A stretch of DNA of 64,000 bases from Krasilnikovozyma curviuscula (taxonomy: Eukaryota; Basidiomycota; Tremellomycetes; Cystofilobasidiales; Mrakiaceae): NCBI GenBank assembly GCA_014825775.1, contig MVAQ01000013.1:1-64000 (forward strand), in the 5' to 3' direction. Both the position numbers and the translations under genes were made by a program. Position 1 is the first letter of the stretch. Every line of letters begins with the position of its first letter. Below the pieces are notes generated by a model that saw only the letters and a program-made list of their open reading frames with translations, searched no databases and had not been told where the DNA came from. Positions 36,574 to 49,109 of this stretch are shown here, one piece after another.

Positions 36574-37680
36574 AGAGTCATGCCGACGTGCTGTCTGTCA
36601 GATGGAAGACTTGAATCGATATTTTCGTTCGTCATGCGTAAGTCTGCATCCAAGACATGGCTTTCTGCTTGTTTAAAACTTGCCTGACGCGTGTTATTAC
36701 CTGTATAGTGGACGTGCTCTTACGTAGAGGTCTTTTCTCTTGTCATCGTGATGTTCATCGGTCCTCGTTAGTGCACTCCCCTCTTCTTCGTCTATGCTTC
36801 TTACTGACTTAGAGCTTTCCCCGACTAGACAGAACCCCAATCCACTTCCGACCTGAATGTCGCTCTTGTTATGTTGATCCACATACGTCTCTCATAACAG
36901 CAGAATGTTGTTTCTACCACGCTAACTTCACTGTCACAACCATTCAACCGGCCACTACTGCCCTTAGACAACCCCATCTTGCCCCATTTCAACTTTGAGA
37001 GCCAACTGTTCTCTGGCTCGTTCTGCTTTGCAATTATAACCATCATATCACCACCTTCCCTCTGGCGCACTTCCACCAGCACACTCGATGGCTCTGCGCC
37101 GACGCTTGTCGACACCTTCTTCTTCTCATCATATACCATATCATACTGCTATACTCTAATCTGTGGGCTCTCGGTTTGAACAGAGTTTGAACAGACGACT
37201 GTCTTATTAAAGTTGTATTTTCATGTGTTTGTTGTTCCTCACCACAGAATGGTTGCGCTGGCATCTCACAAAGTTGACCGTTTCAACAAGACAATACAAT
37301 CAGCAAGTATGAGTAATGATTTTCATGCCTTCGGATTGACACGCCGACAAAGTCGAGGGTGAAGTTGCAACGACGCTTGTATTCGAGCAACACAAATCGA
37401 CCGCTTCCCACGTGTCTAGCACTGTTCAAACCCTAAAACCAACCAGAGCAGTAGAAATGGAGGGATTTCTTCTTCTAGGCTCCTTGGTGTGTGCCATCCT
37501 GTGTCGCTTCCGATCCGTTGACCGCCAGCGAGCCATTTCAGATGCCTGACGAGATGGAGTGTGAAGGCTACTACTATTAGTTTTTCGGTCCGTCGAGAAG
37601 CAAAGAGGTGAATCCCAGTATACCTTTCCAACTGGGAGTTAGAGTAGCGGTGGTTATCACATCAAAACTCTACTTTTGTG
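36574..37680. other. Intergenic, no gene recognised
   Basis: About 1.1 kb. Open frames of up to 104 codons on the minus strand (36825-37139) and shorter ones elsewhere show no motifs and no convincing splice extensions. Confidence 0.45.
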
Positions 37681-38183
37681 ATGGTTTCTCAGCTCATCGC
37701 GTCGTCAAAGAGAGCAAGTGTTGAGAGGGCGACTGAGCAGCCCGCTGGTACTAGCACTACGCTTATACTCGTCACCTCACTTCCGTCCAGAAAAGAGATA
37801 TTGTCACTCCTTATTTCTAAAAAGCTTCCATCTCGTTCACAGTGGGAGCCGGTGACGAAGTCAAGGAATCTCTCTCGCTAGCAGGTCCCCAGTTCAAGCG
37901 CTACAACTTGACTGGTAACTGGGGCTTGGATGGTGTCACTTCTGTGCCATTAAACGGGGGACCAGTGACATTTTTCAAATCTTTGGGAGAGATTACTTGT
38001 ACTGGTTTGACCAGCGGATTGAAACTTTTGCGAAGGGAGATGATGTTTGGGATCCCGTAAGTAGACAGACACACCCCACATTCATCTACCTCTCTTCTTT
38101 TCCCAACTTCTTACCTGTGGCTTTCTAATAAACCTCTATGAAGGCAATTCTCAAACCACCTCTTCTTTCCATGTCAATGCTGA
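37681..38183 (+). CDS. Small spliced orphan protein (106 aa)
   Basis: I do not recognise this protein. Three exons fit exactly in frame: 37681-37747 (MVSQLIASSKRASVERA), 37843-38056 and 38144-38183. The introns are 95 nt (gtacta...acag) and 87 nt (gtaagt...gaag, with ctaat branch-like sequence 15-20 nt before the acceptor). Exon 2 encodes GAGDEVKESLSLAGPQFKRY, NLTGNWGLDGVTSVPLNG, FFKSLGEITCTGLTSGLKLL; exon 3 ends NHLFFPCQC. It has no signal peptide or clear membrane segment. Normal intron length and phase agreement argue for a gene; a remnant of a larger gene remains possible. No function is proposed. Confidence 0.45.
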
Positions 38184-38802
38184 AGTCGCTGATTGCTTAA
38201 CTTACTTGGGCGCGACCTAATCCTCAAGAGCGGAAACGCAACTTCGGATGATTTCCTATATTGAATTAGCTCATGTCACTGGTGACCTGTTAAGCAGTGA
38301 TTGCTATCCTCGTACCAGAGTGAGCCGGCCCCATCATCCCTGATCCTTGATTTTGACGTGAGGAAATACTACAAAGCATCCCTCTGTTGGGGTGTTTCTT
38401 TTTTCTCCTTGTTTTTATTTTGGCTCGTTATTCACAACAATGTAAAATTATTCAACATAGAAAAGTGACATCACTAAAAGCAATTGAAGGAAGTGCTCTA
38501 AATTCTCTCATCTTATTTACTCTTTACTTTGACATGGTCTCCACCCAGGCAGCACTATGAGCTCGCAGTTCAGGGAGATTGTTCTAGTTCTTTTCTCCAT
38601 TATACAATGCTCTTGGTCTCGGCCGTGCTGCTCCCAACCAAGGAGTAGAAAATAGTGGCGCCTGTACGTCCGACCAAAAAATCGAAACATCAGCCCATAG
38701 GCCGTTCCCTTGCAGCATCGACCCACTTTTATCCAGGCGGGACTGCACTCTTAGACAGATCTCGTGTTGACTACCAACCCGCTCTATCAACCCCTTAACG
38801 AG
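38184..38802. other. HEM2 upstream region
   Basis: This 619 bp, AT-rich in its first half (38390-38520), lies between the small orphan gene and HEM2. Only shadow-like minus-strand frames occur near 38517-38790. Confidence 0.45.
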
Positions 38803-40328
38803 ATGTCTCTCCCAATTTCGTGAGTTTCAAGTAGATTTCCACACGGCGGCATGACTGACTCTGTGTCTTTCCAGTTCTATTTTGCAAGGCTCTTACGCCC
38901 ACCACCTGAGTAGAGAATGGCAGAACAGAAGGGACTTGACCAAGTCCATGTTGATGTACCCAATCTTCATTACCGATGACCCAGACGCCTGTCAAGTCAT
39001 CGAGTCTCTTCCGGGGCAGAAAAGATGGGGAGTCAACAGATTGGAAGAAGTAAGCATCGATTTGCTTATCTTGAACGTGGTACAGCTGTGCTGATCAGAA
39101 ACTGCTTCCATAGTTCATTGGTCCTCTCATCAAAAAGGGCTTGAAGTCCGTTATTCTCTTCGGTGTGCCGTTTACACTGGAGAAGGTCAGTATCTAACCT
39201 CAACTTCACCCTCCCGAAACGACCCAAAGTCTGAATGTTTCTATTTTAAAACAGGATGCTAAAGGAACCTGTGCCGACACACCAGACACTCCAGTCATCT
39301 TGGCCACCAAGAAGCTGAAATCGTTGTACCCAAACCTGTTCATAGCAGCCGACGTCTGTCTCTGTGAATACACTTCTCACGGACACTGCGGAATTCTTAG
39401 AAACTTCCCAGGAAGCTCTGCTACTGGTGACGAGCCTGACCTTTCCCTTGAACCCGAGAGCAGCGCGAAGCGGATTAGAGAAGTTGCGGTCGCTTATGCT
39501 GAAGCTGGTGTTGACTGTGTTGCTCCAAGTGACATGATGGATGGAAGAATTAGAGAAATCAAGCTTGGTCTCATGGCTGTACGTCTCAATCTACTCATCG
39601 ATCCCATGAAGCATCATGTGCTCATCACCCCCCTTACTGCTTCTCGCAGGCTGGCAAAGCCAACAAGGTCCTCTTGATGAGTTACTCAGCCAAATTCGCC
39701 AGTAGCTTGTATGGTCCATTCAGGTAGGATTCTTCTGGCGGTGCTCTTCTTAATTCCAAAGTTCGACGTTTTTTAATTTCTGTCTTCCACAGAGAAGCCG
39801 CAGGTTCAGCTCCAGGCTTTGGAAACAGAAAATGCTACCAGCTTCCACCGAATGCAGCTGGGCTTGCCAACAGAGCTATTGTCAGTGGTTTCATGGTTCT
39901 TCTCCCTGTTACTGACCGTCTCACTAACGATTCACCATTTTGACACCTCAGCGCCGGGACGTCGAAGAGGGAGCCGACATCATCATGGTCAAGCCATCAT
40001 TGCCTTACGTTGATATTATCGCTTCAGCTGCTAGAATTGCTCCCGACCACGGAATTGCATGTTACCAAGTTTCTGGTGAATACGCTATGATTGTCGCTGG
40101 TGCTGACAAGGGTATCTACGGCTTGAGGGAGATGGCTTTCGAGAGTATCGAGAGTTTTGTTAGAGCTGGTAAGTCTGATATGCTCCATTGTGCATGTATT
40201 TCTCTGATCTATGGGCTGACGTTCGTCTGTCCTTGCGTCTCTCCACAGGTGCCGGAATTATCTTGACTTATTTCACCCCACAAATGCTCGACTGGTTGGA
40301 CGAACCCCTCGATCCAAAATTGCGATAA
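38803..40328 (+). CDS. HEM2: Delta-aminolevulinate dehydratase
   Basis: This enzyme (porphobilinogen synthase) condenses two 5-aminolevulinate molecules to porphobilinogen, the second step of cytosolic heme synthesis. The first exon is only 17 nt (38803-38819, MSLPIS) and splices across a 55-nt intron to [17 protein letters not shown]. Hallmarks are the zinc site [15 protein letters not shown] (three Cys), the substrate Lys in [16 protein letters not shown], the Schiff-base Lys in [15 protein letters not shown], and [11 protein letters not shown]. It ends EPLDPKLR at TAA (40326). Seven or so introns. The Zn-type cysteines place it with animal and fungal enzymes rather than Mg-dependent plant ones. 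Very confident. Confidence 0.97.
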
Positions 40329-40854
40329 TGGATTCCGATAGAAGTTGTATCGTTTTTTGTACTCATGAATAAAAATACCGCTCAGCACTACCAGACCAAT
40401 CTAAGATCCCTCTCCATGCCTACCGCAGCTCTTCCTCATCTTTCGACATTGTTTTTCGATACTCCAGCCATAATTATCCAAAGCTGAAGTTCCATGGCAA
40501 AAAAAATCTCATACTCTAGTCATCAATCGTAGGTTGAGACTAGAAGAACACTGGAATGTCAGAGTTTCCACGCGAGCGAACCTCAAAACCAAATCAACTA
40601 TAGACTTGCGAATGACATTGCGACACCTTTTGAAAGACGAGGAGAAATATCGTTATAGTCATGACAAGATACCGATATGGGCGTTAACAGTAAAACCAGA
40701 GTAAACAATTGGATAAAGATGATTCATGTGAGAAATTGAGGAACAGATGATTTCGGTGTCTATGTTACAGTATCATTGTGTTGTTTTGAAAAAGAAAGGA
40801 CAGGCGCAACTGAACAGGGAACGGAACTAATGCCAAACGAATTCTAGGAAGAAA
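40329..40854. other. HEM2 / TPS2 convergent 3' region
   Basis: These 526 bp separate the convergent stops of HEM2 (+) and TPS2 (-). There is an aataaa-like element at 40368 (gaataaaaat), a plausible HEM2 polyadenylation signal. No gene is seen. Confidence 0.45.
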
Positions 40855-43800
40855 CTAAAGAAGAGCCTTCATGGCTGAAACAACATCACCGGGGGTCTCT
40901 AAATGACCTGAGGCGAGAGTCTTTTTGGTAGATGGGCCGACAGCCGTTGAGAAGACACCTTCAGGCTTCAACTTGAGCTCAACATCCTTCAGAGCTTCCA
41001 GTTCCTTGGGCGAACAGACAGAGGTAGTAGCGATTGGAGGGCTCATAGTAACAGGCTCATCTCCTAAAGTTGTAGGGAAGATTGTTCGGAGAGATCTGAA
41101 CATATCCTCATCAGTCTGCAGTGAACAAAATGTTTTCAGTAATCATTCCACGTCAGATCCAAAAAAAAAAAAAAAACAATAGCTAACCTTATCATCTCCA
41201 GCACAGAAGACGAAATCGGCCTCGGGGTATTGGTACACGATAGACTTCACAATTTCTCCCTTATTGATGGCAAGCGGTCGAACCTCGAGATTCTTCTTAC
41301 CGACGAGAACTTCGATCGGTCGTCTGGGAACGAGTGTACTTTCTAAGAGGTCGTGACACTGTTTGCATTGGAACGAACTAAGCAAACCATCGAGCAGAGA
41401 TCATCAGTCATTTGTCCGTGTTTAGATGCGAACATCAGCGACTCACCCAAAATCAGGATCGGAAGCACGGTAATGCCAAGTGATGGAGGCCTTCTTCATC
41501 TCGATGAAACTTCCAGTGGTTCTCTGCATTAGAAGAAATGAGCATCAGTCTACACCTGACGAGAGCATCGAATGTAGGTGATCAATGCGACTTACCTCTG
41601 TGTAGTACTTGAAAATATCCTCGACATCCTTCATCCAAGTCATGTCCAACGCCTTTGTCAGACTTTCCCACTTATCACCACCGGGTTGTCGAACGAAACA
41701 ACCATGCTCGGCGGACAGTCCCAATAGAGGAAGGTGGCCCCAGTGCTCCTCCAGGAAATCTTGATCTCTTCCGGAAATCAAGTATACAATGTTCTTGGGG
41801 TCTTCCGTAAGGGCTTTGATGACCTCGAGAGTGACTGGAGCTGGAACTGCTGCAGAAGGAACTTTGACAATCGGTGTAAGGGTACCCTGTTTGTAGCACG
41901 AGAAGGTCAGCTTGGATGAGGGAGAATGGCAGAGGTCAAGGACTCACATCATAGTCGAACAAAAAGAGTCGCTTCGTAGCAGAATCGTAGGTCTTCTTGA
42001 GAAGAGCTTCGTCCAATGGAGGTGTTTGATGGGCTGTGTGATCGCCTCCAATCGTTTCGAGGAGTTGCTTGACGATGGTGGCTGCCCAGCTTCGAGAGGT
42101 GTGACTTGTGACGTTCTCGTACAAGTCTCTATGACGGTCATCCTTTTCTTCCTGAGACATGGTCAGTCCTTCGTGAATCGCATCTGCAACACCGACGACC
42201 TGAATTGGCGAATATATTAGCGGAGTACCACTTCGAGTAGTGAGGAAAGTCAAACTCACATCGTGTGGGTTGATCAGAATAGCAGAGTTGAGAGGGAAAG
42301 AGGTGGAAGTTCCCATAAATTCAGAGAGAACCAGTGGCGATCGGTTTGTCTTGTTCTGAGCGATGATGAACTCCATGGAGGTCGTGTTCATACCATCACG
42401 AAGCGCCGTGATCAACGCAAGTGATCCCACTGACAGCAGCGCAAAGTACTCATCGCGATCAATCGTTTGGTGGTAGTGGTGGACAGGGGTGAAGTCGAGA
42501 GATCCGTAAGTTCCGTTGATTTGACTGACCAACTCAGATACCGCACGTTCCAACTTGACTGATTCAGAGATTGAAGGTTGAGTGACTTGGATTAAGACGA
42601 CTTTGCCTCGCCATTCCGGGTAGAGCTCCAAAAACTTCTCGAAGGCATAGAGCTTCTCGAGCACACCCTTCGAGACGTCAAGCTTCTCTCGTCCAACGAT
42701 GATAGCTTTGCCTTTATAGAGGGTTTGAAGGGCTTCGATTTTGGGATAGACGCCAGGTGCCTCGCTAATTGGGGCGTAAAGGAAGAAATTCAAGAAGCAA
42801 AGAATCCGTGGAAGGGACATAACGAACAGCACAGAAAGGGGTTTAGGAGCTGAGTTGGCCAGCGCGGATCAAGACAGGAGACTCACGTAGCTTGAGTGAT
42901 TTTCTCAGCATCAATACCAATGGGACAGTGTGTGATGGCCGTCTGGAACCCATTTGAGTCGACACCAGTTGGAGTTGATTCGAAACCACAGACTCGGATG
43001 CATGTCGATAAGAAGTGACGAGAATACGAGTAAGTCTGAGGTGGAAAAGCGCGATCAGATTCATAGTCACGACATAAGACAAATTTCCAAATTGGTTGAC
43101 TTCACTTACCTGGAAACAAACCAGATTTGCACCAAGCATTCCCTCGAGGATCTCCTTGCGTCCTGCGGAATAGATGAAAGGGCGGAACAGGGTGTCAGTG
43201 TTGGTGATCGATGAGCTTACTAATCGTTTGTGGACTTACTTGGCAAGCATCTGAAAATTTCGGAACTTGGGAATGGTGCATGTATGAAGAGACCAATGTG
43301 TGCATCTGGTAACTTCGCTCGTATCATCTTCGGAGCCAGCAACAGATGGTAGTCGTGGATGAAGATCATATCTCCAGGCTGGTAGACCTGTAAGACAGCA
43401 TCAACATAAGCAGCATTTGCTTGAACATAGGCGTCGTAGGTTGGATCATCACGAGGGAGTTCGGATGCGATGTCCTAAAAGAAGTTTAGAGTCGGTTGCG
43501 CCGTTAACAAATCTACGCACCGGGGGTGGTCAAAGAACAAATCATATTCTCACCTGCCATAAGAGATAATGAAAGAGAGGCCAGAGCGCTGACGAGAGGC
43601 AAAAATCAGAGGCGTAAGCTTTGGCGGCAGTAGCGCGACAAGAAAGGCTGTGAGTAAACTTACTAGATTTCGAGTAACCTTCGTAGTGGCCCTTGGCAAC
43701 TTTCGTGTCCATCCAGACAGGTACCAGCTTCATTTTATGCTTAGGTTCATCCGAGTCCGACTCGTTTTCTTCATGAAAGACATAATCCTCCAGAGCATCA

Positions 43801-44466
43801 TGCAACATCTTTTTCTCTTCGTCAGAGACGACTTCCTCGTCTGTTTTAGCTTCGTCATCTTGAGAAGCAGAAGCAGTGCTCTGAATTACACCTGTCCAAG
43901 CAATGACAACCTGCTCGTAGGTTTCTTGAAGTGACCTGATGCCAGAGACCATTGCAGTGTGACCTCTTCTTGGAGATATCGACCATCTAGCAAGAGCTGA
44001 CGCTGTAGGAGCTGACGACGAGGCTTCATCGCTAAGAGAGATACTGGAAGTGGTAGGGGGAGGTGTCTGAGGTGGTGAGAGGACGTCTGCTGGTGTGTTG
44101 GGAGAGTTCAACGTCGGGACAATGGGGAGGTAATGCTGACCGGCGGAGCAATTCAGATGAAAAAGATTGACAAAAGTCAGTACTCTATCAATTAAACGGA
44201 GTAAACATCCCAGATGAGCCAGTCTGATCCAGCAAACCTTCAAGCACCCCTGAAGCATCGCTTAACCAAGAACGTTGCCATCTCGACAAATCTGTCTCCT
44301 CATCGCAGCGACTCTCTCTCCCAACGACTTGTAAGAGGCCCTAAGTTCTACTCACACAGACATGTAAGACCCTGCCACTTAGAGGGGTGCCTTTTGCCTT
44401 GTGAGCAGCATCCAGGACTTTAATTTGTTCTCGAAGCGTTTCCAAGGGGACGATTGGTTCAGCCAT
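40855..44466 (-). CDS. TPS2: Trehalose-6-phosphate phosphatase, TPS2 type
   Basis: This is the second step of trehalose synthesis: T6P to trehalose, important for heat and osmotic stress. It starts at ATG 44466 (MAEPIVPLETLREQIKVLD). An N-terminal insertion rich in Pro, Ser and Glu precedes a GT20 trehalose-phosphate synthase domain: IFIHDYHLLLAPKMIR, HAPFPSSEIFR, GANLVCFQTYSYSRHF, PIGIDAEKI, AIIVGREKLDVSKG, and ITALRDGMNTTSMEFI. A C-terminal HAD phosphatase follows: LFLFDYDGTLTPIVK (motif I, split by an intron at 41947), VYLISGRDQDFLEEHW (motif II), GEIVKSIV with its Lys, and FVFCAGDDKTDEDMF (motif IV). The two-domain order is that of fungal Tps2, in which the synthase half is largely structural. 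It ends DVVSAMKALL. About ten introns. Confidence 0.94.
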
Positions 44467-44864
44467 GGTGTCACCTTGGGTGTCGATGGGTGGGGGTGTC
44501 TTCATTCCTGGAGTGGAAACTAAAGAGAGCGTGTGGGAGGAGAAGAAGAGCTGGCTTGGTTTTCGAATTCGAGATGGTCGTTGCTAGGTGACAAAAATCT
44601 TGCTGAGGGATGGAAGCTCGTCCCGCCCAAACCGCTGCGTCTCTGAGAAACATGACGCTGAACTGGGGTGGAGTTTTTTCAATACCCTTTCGCTACCATT
44701 CTCCCGCTTAACTTCCTTGAACAAAGTCTCAAGTACAACAACGGTGAATTAATACAAGTGAAGACACTGAAAAGTAACAACCAAAGCCAAATTAAGCCCG
44801 GAGCTCAATCGTGGAGCGCCTGGAGCGGGCGGGGCCATGGTGGACGAAGCAAAAGATAGAAACC
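44467..44864. other. TPS2 upstream region
   Basis: About 400 bp between the TPS2 start and the stop of the RAD51C-like gene upstream on the same strand. It should include the TPS2 promoter. A stress-type element (CCCCT or AGGGG) is not obvious here, so no regulator is proposed. Confidence 0.4.
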
Positions 44865-46426
44865 TCAAAAGACGTCGTCTTCCTTTGGGACATCTTGTGG
44901 TAGGCCATGAAGCTGGACGAAGGGAATCCCAAAGGAGTGAAAACAGTGCAAGAAGTGAGAACTTGTTCGAGGTCCAAGAGAGAGTGCAATCGAACGAGAA
45001 GATGTACACTTACGTTGATATCAAACGGCGCCCAAGGTAAGAGGTTACCAGAAGAGGAAGCTGCACTTTTCTGTAGGTTGGCGTAACTTGATACAGGAAA
45101 AACAGTCTGAAAGTGACGAGATGGCAAGAGCACCAAACGACTTACCGAGTGAATTTCAGGGTGTGAGCTTTCACGCGGAAGAGAATCACCCTAATGGTCT
45201 TTGAGGTCATCCAAGCATCGCCTGTAGATTTCTAAAATGTCAGACGCGATACCAGACGAAAGGACTAGAGACGACTTGCCAACTTGAGGACCCATTATCC
45301 AGTTTGATGCTTCACTCATCTTGGAGGATCCCTCCTCCTTCGACATCGATCGCGTCGAGAGTTGATTCAACATGACAATCTACATGAGAAGTGACAGTCC
45401 GTCAATACCTCATGTACGCCAGTAAGCAGACGACAAAAACTCACGGTGCAATTTCTCACTGAGCTCGCTTTTGACGTGACTTGCTTGATGAGACTGAGAA
45501 GCTTAAATCTGGAGCTTGATTCCAAGGATGGCTGTCGAATATGATACGACAATGTATCAACAATGACGAGATTTATCTGTGACAGAGAAAGTTTATTCTC
45601 AGTTGGTCTTGGTTCGTGCGACAAGGTAACATAAAACGCACTTTTGAATTCTTGGCCAGATACGAGTCGAGCGTATACCAAAACGCAAAGAACTTGGACT
45701 GAGTAGGAATAGAAAGAAGATGGATGCCTTTGAGAACATCGGTTGGCGAGTCTGCCGAGCGAGTAGGATGGAAACAATCAGCGCAGTTGTCAAGTTTGAT
45801 TCGCTTTGTACATACAATCTGTAGGTCGAGCAACCAATTCAGCATTTCCCTGAAGTCTCTCTCTCGTGATTGAAGCTTCCGTATCTGTAAGAGTCAGCAG
45901 CAGCGTGAGCTCAGAAGGAAGAAAGCGACAAACACCAGGCGTTAGGAGACGCACCGACCAATAAAACATCCACATCCTTCCCAGTAGTCAGCGATTTGAT
46001 TCTAGCATCGATAGAAAGTGCTATCCCAATCGAGGTTTTCCCAATACCAGGTGGACCAGCTATTTCAACGACGGATCCTTGTTTGACTCCTCCTTCGTTC
46101 GGCTTCCCACCTCCACCAAGCACCTTATCCAGCTCTACTGAGCCTGTTGAGAAGCTTAGAAGATCTCTTGCCTTTTGGAGCAGCTGGGACGCTGTCTGCT
46201 GCGAAGGGAACGGGTTTGTGCTGCTCAAGAGCTGAGCTCGAAGTGGTCTACCGGAGGAATACGCCTTGATGAGAATCTCTTGGGCTTGGGTTGTATCGAT
46301 TAAGAGCTCTGTTGAGAGACTCTCTGCATTGGATCCTCGAAGATCAGCTACGGTCTGGTAACCTGAGCTCTCGAGCGCCTTAATGAGCTCAGGTGCTATT
46401 TGAAGAGCTGAAATCGGCACATCCAT
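44865..46426 (-). CDS. RAD51 paralogue, RAD51C-like
   Basis: This recA-fold ATPase of homologous recombination probably acts as a mediator that helps Rad51 load. ATG 46426 (MDVPISALQIAPELIKALES) opens a helix-hairpin-helix-like N-terminal domain, then LLQKARDLLSFSTGSVELD, Walker A AGPPGIGKTS, DTEASITRERLQGN, and Walker B INLVIVDTLSYHIRQ. The motif IVMLNQLSTRS corresponds to the L2-adjacent NQ. The next piece, MGPQVGDAWMTSKTIR, requires a GC-AG intron at 45232-45279. Final exons give SAASSSGNLLPWAPFDIN and LPQDVPKEDDVF at TGA (44865-44867). The central IHLL...LVIVD spacing resembles RAD51C more than RAD57 or XRCC3, but this subfamily call is tentative. About eight introns. Confidence 0.8.
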
Positions 46427-46815
46427 GACTCCCTTCAATTAGAACCAAGACATACGCGTCCCAGTCTAAGTCTATTGCCAGGTTTCTTGATACCCTCGTT
46501 TGTCAGATCGTTGATGTAAAGCCGGTGACGGTGTAACAAGAGTTTGGACGCGACCAATTTCCGCTGTGGCGCAGTTGGGTCGATTGGATAGCTCTTCCTT
46601 GTCACTCGAAATTCTCGACTTCTTATTCCCGTTAAGGCTGTATGTATTGGGTTCATTCAACGTAGTTGCAGCTTGCAGGAGGTGAGATCGTTGCGAAAGT
46701 GTAATACTCTGTCCATGTTCACTAAGACAGGTTCTAATAAAGAATAGGTAACGTATTAAGGAGTGCTAATAATTATATATAACGTAAGCCCAGGAGAGTT
46801 GAAAAAAGAGACCAT
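46427..46815. other. RAD51C-like upstream region
   Basis: About 390 bp between the RAD51C-like start and the PHO84-like stop. It contains a perfect tRNA A-box-like string near 46566 (tggcgcagttggg), but no tRNA folds from it (see rejected items). Confidence 0.4.
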
Positions 46816-49109
46816 TTAGTTAGCGTTGACAGCAGCGGCAGTGGTGCCCTTTGCGTGAACGAAACCGTTCTGGTCCTCGTCAGAGATGTCCTCAAGGGTT
46901 CGGCCCATGGTCTCTGGGAGAAGGAGGGTAGAGGCAATACCTAAGTGAGAATGAATGAAATAAAGTCAGTTGAAGAACGATAGGGAGATTGTAGACAGAA
47001 TTGCGACTCACCAGACAACATGAAGAGAGCAAAGATCTCGAGAATGTGCTGAACGAACTTGTTGGTACCACCGATGTTGGCAAGACGGGCGAAACCGACT
47101 TGGGCGATGATGGCACCGAGTTTACCTGAGGCAGCAGAGATACCGTGGGAGGTAGATCTGTATCTGGTTGGGAAAGCTTCTCCTGGGATGACGAAGGTGG
47201 TGGTGTTTGGACCGAAGTTCTGGAAGAAGTTGGCCATACAGTAGAGGAACTAAAGTGAAAATAGTGTGAGAGTGAGAAACGAGCACAACGGTAACCAAAA
47301 AAAAAGGCATTGGGTACTCACAATGAAGGCAGACTTTCCGGAGGCGGTCTTCTGCATGGCATCGAAACCGAAACCCATACAGATGAAGATGACGGTAAGG
47401 AGAGAGAAACCCATGAGCTGAATTGGCTTTCTTCCCCAGAAGTCGATGAGGGCGAAGGAGAACCAGTATCCTGGAATCAAACCACCGACGGCAAGGATCA
47501 AGTTACCGACACAAGCATCGTAGATCTTCTTCCAAGCCTTGTACTGGGCGGTAGAGCCAGTAGGGGCGGAACCACCGAAACCAGCAGCGGAAAGGACGAT
47601 AGAGGAGTTAAGACCGAGACCGTAGAAACTGAGCCAAAGAAGTGAATGTCAGAAGTGAAGCTCTGGAACTAGCGAGGATAGAAAACGGGACTCACGCAAC
47701 ATCGAGAGCGAACCAAGACCAGGAAGTACCGATGAGGACCTTGAGGTGCTTCCATTGGGAGTTGTACTTCTTGAAGTCGGACCAGGTGGCCTTTGGAGCA
47801 TCGACTCTCTCGACAATGGCATCTGGGTCAGCGACGTAGCCACCGGTGGCCATGTAGGTGTCAACATCAGCGACGGCACCCTTGACGTTTCTCTCAATAT
47901 CCATGGTGAAACGTGGGGTTTCTGGGATGGTCAATCTGAAGTAGAGAGCGATGGCAGCTGGGACACATCCCATACCGATGGTGATTCTCCAGCAGTAGTC
48001 GATGTGCTGAAAGGTAAGGGATGCCAGTCAGTGCTCTGGTCCCCAAGCGAACCGATATGTGTAATATCACTCACTTGGTAAGCCCACATGCCGGTGGTGG
48101 CATCATTAAGGATCTGGTTCTTGAAACCAGCAACACAAATGGTAGCAACGATAGCGGCACTGGCAACACAGAGGCGTTAGGATGCATGCCTCCATAAACA
48201 AAACAGAAGCTGAACTCACGCGAAGTTACCGAAACCTTGCATGGCGAAGACAGCGGCCATCATTCTTCCTCTGATTCTGGTAGCAGCGAATTCAGAGGTG
48301 ATGGTGGCAGAGAGTGGGTAATCACCACCGATACCTGGAAAGAGGGAAATTGAATTATGGGTTAGGCGCGTCGAGCATAATTTGAAATCTGCCAGATAAG
48401 CAAACAACTTACCAACACCCATGATGAATCTCCACATGATGATGATACCCCAGAAGGAGATAGCAGCAGATTGTCCAGCAACGGCTTGTCCGAGAGTTCC
48501 AACCATGATGATCATCAATTCAATACCGTACATCTTCTTACGTCCGACAACATCAGCCAACCAACCGAAGATGAGCTGACCGAAGAGGGTCTGTTTCCGA
48601 GAACAAAAAAGAGGAGAAAAGGCTGTCAGAAAACAATGCTTCCGTGAAGAAAGGGGCCGGAGAAGGGAAAAACAACGTACTCCGACTGGGGTGGCAACCT
48701 TGATACCCAAATCTTGGTTGGCGGTGTCACCAGTGTGGGCGTTGTAAACGAAACCCATCATGGTAGCACAGATAGAAATGGCGAAGACATCGTAGGCCTG
48801 TGAAGGAGACAGGAAGTTAGAGACGAAGAAAAGAAGAAAAAAAAAACAAAGCCAAGCGGTGGGACTCACATCAGTGAAGAAACCAACACCGGCAACGAGA
48901 CAGGTCTTCAAGTGGAAGAAGGAGCTGAGACAGGCACGAGGGAGAAGTGAGCCTCCAAGACCAAGAAGAAAAAAAAAACCAAGGAAAGCAAAGGAGCAAA
49001 GCACTCACAACTTGGCATCATCGATCTCGCGGAGAGCAGCCTGTCTCCTGGCATCGATGTCGTTGGCAGCGGTCTGTGGCACGATGATCTTTTCTTCGTG
49101 GGCGTCCAT
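46816..49109 (-). CDS. PHO84: High-affinity phosphate transporter, Pho84-like
   Basis: This is a 12-segment major-facilitator proton/phosphate symporter of the plasma membrane. ATG 49109 starts MDAHEEKIIVPQTAANDID. The soluble N-terminus leads to HLKTCLVAGVGFFTDAYDVF, the first membrane helix with the family's FFTDAYD signature. Then come GQLIFGWLADVVGRKK, the phosphate:H+ symporter motif GGDYPLSATITSE, RFTMDIERN in the central loop, and a second half with WFALDVAFYGLGL, FQNFGPNTTTFVIPGEAFPT and SGKLGAIIAQ. It ends ISDEDQNGFVHAKGT... with a TAA at 46816. About eight introns. Pho84 also acts as a phosphate sensor in yeast. Possible Pho4 sites lie upstream (see the next entry). Confidence 0.95.

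Noticed and set aside
46564..46660. Perfect tRNA A-box consensus (tggcgcagttggg) followed by a gttca string 80 nt on
   Set aside because: The acceptor stem has no partner and the B-box has a mismatch at a key position, so no cloverleaf forms.
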